This document shows positions 59,205-64,000 of a stretch of 64,000 nucleotides of DNA, one piece after another. Every line of letters begins with the position of its first letter. Within the stretch, counting starts at the first letter, position 1. Location of the stretch: contig CM051514.1 of NCBI GenBank assembly GCA_028015205.1, forward strand, positions 35,480,150-35,544,149, in the 5' to 3' direction. This stretch comes from Mytilisepta virgata (Eukaryota; Mollusca; Bivalvia; Mytilida; Mytilidae). Under the pieces are notes generated by a model, which ran no database searches, was not told the origin of the DNA, and saw only the letters and a list, made by a program, of their open reading frames with translations. A program made the position numbers and the translations under genes.

Positions 59205-62200
59205 CGATATATATGGAAGGGAATTACCGCCATAATGATAACGATATATTCTTGTTGTATTATTACTATTCTTATTCCTATTATTGTAATTGTTAACTGT
59301 ATTATGCTAAGTGTTATTTTCTAATTTCATAAACATCTAATCTCTATTTTATATATTATTAAATTTCTAAATTGTTACAGGTCCGATTTAATTTTTTATG
59401 GTAACTTTTATAATTTCATGCATAAATTTTTAATTTTTATTTTCTAAAATTATACTTTTAAATTTTACATCATCAAGTCCTGAAATGAATAACTTCCATA
59501 AACAAATATATGAATAAGAATTTAGAACTTAGACGAATAGCAATCGGCATTTTGGAATTTAGAACTTAGACGAATAGCAATCGGCATTTTGAAAGTTAGA
59601 ACTTAGACGAATGCGAGTTAGCATAATTTAATGTCACATTATGACGATCAGTGGCGCTGTCGTCTGATGAATCTCCCCCATCACGTGACCTTGTTTACGT
59701 AGAACGATATATGAGGGTCCTAAAGAGGGGGTATGAGAAAGGACAACGTGAAATAAAACATCTTCGATGAAACCTAATCACGAATAATAAGCAACGTTCT
59801 GAGGAAAAGAAAGGGGACATATACATTGTTTTAGATAATATTCACTTCTTAATTACACTGAATAATGATGGTACTAAATATTGATATAATTTACATATGT
59901 ATTTCTAAGATTAACGTATATCAAAATTTTCCGTATCTTCAATACCGTAACACGTAAAATAAGGAATCACGGCCAATAAAAAGAACTGGAAACGCACAAA
60001 GACCGAAAACACGAGAAATAAAATGGGGGAAAACGCAGCACGATAAATAAAAAAGTTCAAACACGCTGTACGTTACCTCCCTCATAACTGGTGCGCTGCG
60101 GTTGACTGTTTACACAAAGTAAGTTTTAAAAGAAATATTGGATGGACACTGGTGGATTTAGAGAAGAGGAAAGGCCCGCCCCTTTTAAGCCGAGACCATA
60201 TATAAAATTATGTATAAAAGTCACATTAAATTATCCCGGGTCTCCTGTTGTGGGTCTGGAAGGGGTCTAAGCGTGACGCGTGATTGGCCGATTTTCGGAA
60301 GCGTGACACGTGAAATAATGAAAAATATTACGTGAAAACGTGATTTGAAGTGTGGCGTGATCCGTGAATTTTGCTTTTTAATAACGTGATTTCGTGAAAA
60401 GTCTTTAAATTTTTAAGCGTGAAGCGTGAAGTCTTCGATCACTTCATCGTTTGCTGTCCGTTTTGCATTATTAACCGAACCGATAAGTCTTTCCCTTTTT
60501 ACTTTCTCAACATTGATTTGTACGCTATGTTTGCACACATATGTCACATTTTGTACCAGTCACATGTAAAAGGTGCCTAAAGTTTCAATTATGTGTAGGA
60601 ATGTAGCGCCAATAATACGAACAGCAGTAACCTGTAGCAAAACTAAACCTTGTGTCCTGCAAATTACTGCATCTCCGTTCAATATAAAATGCATGATATT
60701 TGACTTGCAGTGGTCATATCAAGCTGCAGCCTGGTGTGATCTTTTGTGTTTATACCGTTATTGTTTTGTTTGCCGGTCGTGCCTGTCCGAATATTCCTAC
60801 TTAACTGAGTATCCTACTTTTATAACTTAAGCGTGAAACGTGAAACGCCAAATTTTCTAAGCGTGAAGCGTGATTTCACTACTTTTTAAGCGTGATCACG
60901 TGAAAGGTACCCCCCCTTCAGGACCCCCCTGTTGTCTTCGGGGTCTGTATACGATATTAACTGTGGGCAGGCCTACTCACAATAACTATCGTATTTTACA
61001 GGCCCTACGCTTTTTCACTAAAAATTGTCAGATGCCGTGTCCCAACGTTTCGAAAACCTAGATCTGACACTGATCACAGGGGCTCGTACCAATATAGTCT
61101 TTCGATCGCCAATCATTACTGGTTGATACTGGGGAAAGGGGAGGGGGCTCTCCATAAAACTTTTCATATTGAATCCTTGAAGTCCTCAGTTGGTCCAGGG
61201 CGAAGACGTTTTCGATATCCATGATGTGAAGCCCCCGGAATTTCCTGGATTTTCTGAGATAAATTTTGACAAAAAAAAATGGGTGTGGGGGGGGGGGATA
61301 TGCCGCTTTGTTCGTCCGTCTGTCTGTCTGTCTCATTTCCAGATGATTATTCAAGTTTCCTTTGACCAATCCTTCTGATATTTGAACACAATGTTACTTA
61401 TAAAAAAACACAGGTCAATTTCTGTTATAAAAATGCTATGAGAAAACAGGGGTGAGGTTTAAATTTTGGGATCCTTGCTCCTCCCATAATAGAACTTGAC
61501 CTGTATTTTAATATAAGCCCGTAACGTTGTGTTCAAATATCAGAATGATTGGTTAAAGGAAACTTGAGTAATCATCTGGAAACGATTTGCTTTGGGTCAG
61601 ACAGACAGACGGACGAACAAAGCGGCATATACACCCACCCCACCCCCAATTTTTTGTCAGGGGGCATAAAACTTTTATTTTTATGCTAAAATTTATCTCA
61701 GAAAATCCAGGAAATTCCGGGGGCTTCACATCACCCACTGAGGACTTCAAGGATTCAATATGAAAAGTTTTATGAAAAGCCTCCCCCTTCCCTCGTATCA
61801 ACCAGTAATGATTGGTGATCGAAAGACTATATTGATACGAGCCCTGTGATCAGTGTCGGATCCGGGTCACGGCATCTGACAATTCTTTAGTGAAAAAGCA
61901 TAGGGCCTGTAAAATACGATAGTTATTGTGAGTAGGCCTACCCACAATAAATATCGTATACAGGCCCCGAAGACAACAGGAGACCCGGGATAATTTTATG
62001 GGACTTTTATACATAATATATGGTCTCGGCTAAAAAGGGGCGGGCCCTTCCATTTCTCTAAATCCACCAGTGTCCATCCAATATTTCTTTTAAAACTTAC
62101 TGGGTAAACAGTGAACCACAGCCGTAAATCTGACGGCCCCAGAGTTATGAGGGAGGTAACGTACAGCGTGTTTATCGTGCTGCGTTTTCCCCATTTCATT

Positions 62201-63008
62201 TCTCGTGTTTTCGATCTTTGGGCGTTTCCAGTTCTTTTTATTGCCCGCGATTCGTTATTTTACGTGTTACGGTATTGAAGATACGGGAAATTCTGATATA
62301 GGCTAATCAGTTCCATCAATATTCAATTTAATAAAGAAGTGAATATTAAAAAAAAAAAATTGTATATGTCCGTTTTCTTTTCCTTAGAACGTTGCTTATT
62401 ATTCGTGATTCGATTTCAGCGAAAATGTTTTTATTTCACGTTGTTCGTTCTCATACCCCCTCTTTAAGACCCTCAGCTATCGTTCTAGTTGTCGTAAACA
62501 AGGTCACATGATGAGGGAGATTCATTGTACAGACGACAGCGCCACTGATCGTCATAATGTGACATTAAATTATGCCAACTCAATTATGCTAACTCGCATT
62601 CGTCTAAATTCCAATTCGTAAGTTCTAAATTCCAATATGCTGATTGCTATTCGTCTAAGTTCTAAGTTCTAAATTCTAATTCGTGTATTTTTTATGGAAA
62701 CGGGATATTTGATCTTTTTCATTTCAGGATTTGACAAGCTTGAGGTTGTAAAGTTTAAAAGTATAATTTTGGAAAATAAAATTTAAAAATTTATGCATGA
62801 AAGTAGAAAAGTTACAATAAAAAATTAATAATCGGCCTGTAACAATTTAGAAATTTAATAATATAAAATAGAAATTAGATGTTTATGAAATTAGAAAATA
62901 AGATTTATCATAATACAGCTGACAATTACAATAATTGGAATAAGAATAGTAATAATACAACAAGAATATATCGTTATCATTATGGCGGTAATTCCCTTCC
63001 ATAGATAT
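59205..63008. repeat. 3.8 kb imperfect inverted repeat (arms about 1.5 kb)
   Basis: The outer ends are ATATGGAAGGGAATTACCGC (59212) and its complement (62981-63001). Matching blocks recur in order toward a centre near 61430-61495: GATGAAT/ACGACAGCGCCACTGAT blocks (59645-59680 vs 62530-62560), CCCGGGTCTCCTGTTG (60236-60250 vs 61975-61990), GAATTTCCTGGATTTTCTGA (61238 vs 61693-61712), and GATATTTGAACACAA (61377 vs 61529-61543). The spacer is about 60 bp. Arms differ by scattered substitutions and small indels and by a 0.7 kb insertion in the left arm. Could be a Foldback-like element or a local inverted duplication; no transposase was found. Confidence 0.9.
60252..60927. mobile_element. hAT-like non-autonomous insertion in the left arm
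   Basis: About 0.68 kb absent from the right arm of the inverted repeat, so its limits are clear. CCTGTTGT is found on both sides (60244-60251, 60928-60935), an 8-bp target duplication. The ends are inverted: GGGTCTGGAAGGGG on the left, GGGGTCCTGAAGGGG in reverse on the right. Subterminal regions are full of GCGTGAAGCGTGAA-like repeats (60270-60430 and 60828-60905). These are hAT features; no transposase. An 85-codon frame at 60573 lies inside and is not recognisable. Confidence 0.8.
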
Positions 63009-63541
63009 AGGCATAGGGAAATACGATAATAGGAATTATGCGTGAAAAGCAGCAATAGACTGTACTCATATACATTTTCAGTCCCTAAGAAGGAATCAAA
63101 CAAAATTTTCGCAATATTTACCCATGAATTGATGCCAACAAATGTGGTAACAAGGTGGCCGGGAAGTAGGCATGACATTGGAATTTTTTAAAACAGCAAC
63201 ATTTGTTCTCATCTTTGAATATGAATATATTCCTTGTATATAGCCGGAATCCATTTTCAAATTATTCTGATGGTGAATTCATCGTAAGGTTCTGTTCAAA
63301 TGAAGATTGTGTACGAACTGTAACTAAAACAGCGAAACTGATGGTGAATTCATCGTAAGGTTCTGTTCAAATGAAGATTGTGTACGAACTGTAACTAAAA
63401 CAAGGAAACTGCAAAGCATTCCTCCACTTAATCAACAACTCGTTGCATTGATTATTTTTGGAACATAATTTTTCTTTAGAGTTTCTGGTGATTTGTTTTC
63501 AGGGACAACTTTCAACCAACTCTCCCAACTTTCGAGACATC

Positions 63542-63573
<32 letters not shown>

Positions 63574-64000
63574 CTTTTAAAAATTTATATCAAACTCGCC
63601 CCCATCGGAGATGGTCAACCCACCCCCATTAGAAATTAGTCAAATCTGTATTGAAAACTACCTAGGCTTATTACTTGACGTTTTTCATTAAGCCGAGGGT
63701 AAACTTCGTTAAATGAAAACACAAAATAGGAGTTGAAGCTATATGTTTAGCATTGATTAGCAGTTGACCATTGAAAGATACTTATCTTAACAAACTATTT
63801 TTCAAATTTTAACAAGATATATTGAGCCCATCTAAGTCCACACGTTTTTTAATTTACCCGAAAACTGCTAATTTTGTGATTTTCCGTGCGTATGAGATTT
63901 TTTATGGACAAGGCAACTTAACTCCAGAACAACATCTGACTTTCATCAGGTAACAGTAGATAAGCCTAAGGAAATGTTACTAGATAAGTCTAGTGAGTCT
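63009..64000. other. Right end of the window
   Basis: No gene recognised. Apart from the 71-bp duplication it has a C-tract of about 30 (63543-63574) preceded by CATCCTGCC and followed by TTTTAAAAATTTATAT. The 95-codon minus frame at 62891 runs through the outer end of the inverted repeat and is hydrophobic and low-complexity. Confidence 0.5.
63267..63408. repeat. 71-bp tandem duplication
   Basis: Two copies of a 71-bp unit (CTGATGGTGAATTCATCGTA to CTAAAACAGCGAAA), almost identical; the second ends AAAACAAGGAAACTG. No coding content. Confidence 0.9.

Noticed and set aside
63543..63574. Long C-tract as a regulatory or telomere-like element
   Set aside because: A simple homopolymer without associated motif; its length may be a sequencing artefact.

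Overview
This is eukaryotic nuclear DNA: AT-rich, intron-split genes with GT-AG junctions and many interspersed repeats. The repeat types (direct-repeat cores flanked by short hairpins, tRNA-derived SINEs, a DIRS retrotransposon, TIR transposons) and the gene sequences suggest a bivalve mollusc, probably a mussel (Mytilidae). This assignment rests on remembered repeat motifs; no search was run.

Two conserved genes lie head to head. On the minus strand, complement(4852..17959), are eight coding exons of PMS1, a MutL-family mismatch-repair ATPase; its C-terminus is not visible and probably lies left of the window. On the plus strand, 28249..43025, are three coding exons of an ORMDL gene. They splice in phase to exactly 153 residues, the usual family length; ORMDL proteins hold serine palmitoyltransferase in check at the ER. 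A possible untranslated first ORMDL exon ends at 20891. Human PMS1 and ORMDL1 are also divergent neighbours, so this pair looks like ancient microsynteny. Here the shared 5' interval is split by an approximately 2.7 kb inverted-repeat element (18058..20750, 9-bp flanking direct repeat).

Layout: 1-4850, repeats, including a pogo-like TIR element nested in a tandem-core repeat; 4852-17959, PMS1 with introns holding a 45-bp minisatellite, a decayed pogo-like transposon with TIRs and TA duplications, a tRNA-derived SINE and tandem-core repeats; 18058-20750, the promoter-splitting element; 20751-43025, ORMDL with very long introns full of repeats; 43026-52162, the downstream region with a second copy of a 2.4 kb repeat also present in the last ORMDL intron; 52163-57164, a nearly intact DIRS retrotransposon (gag-like, RT-RNase H-methyltransferase-like, tyrosine recombinase, inverted terminal repeats and internal complementary region); 57165-64000, no host gene recognised, but a palindromic MITE and an approximately 3.8 kb imperfect inverted repeat, one arm of which carries a hAT-like insertion.

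The host genes do not form a pathway (DNA repair and sphingolipid control); their link is the probable shared promoter. Most of the remaining sequence is mobile or tandem repeat DNA. All coordinates and alignments were made by eye.
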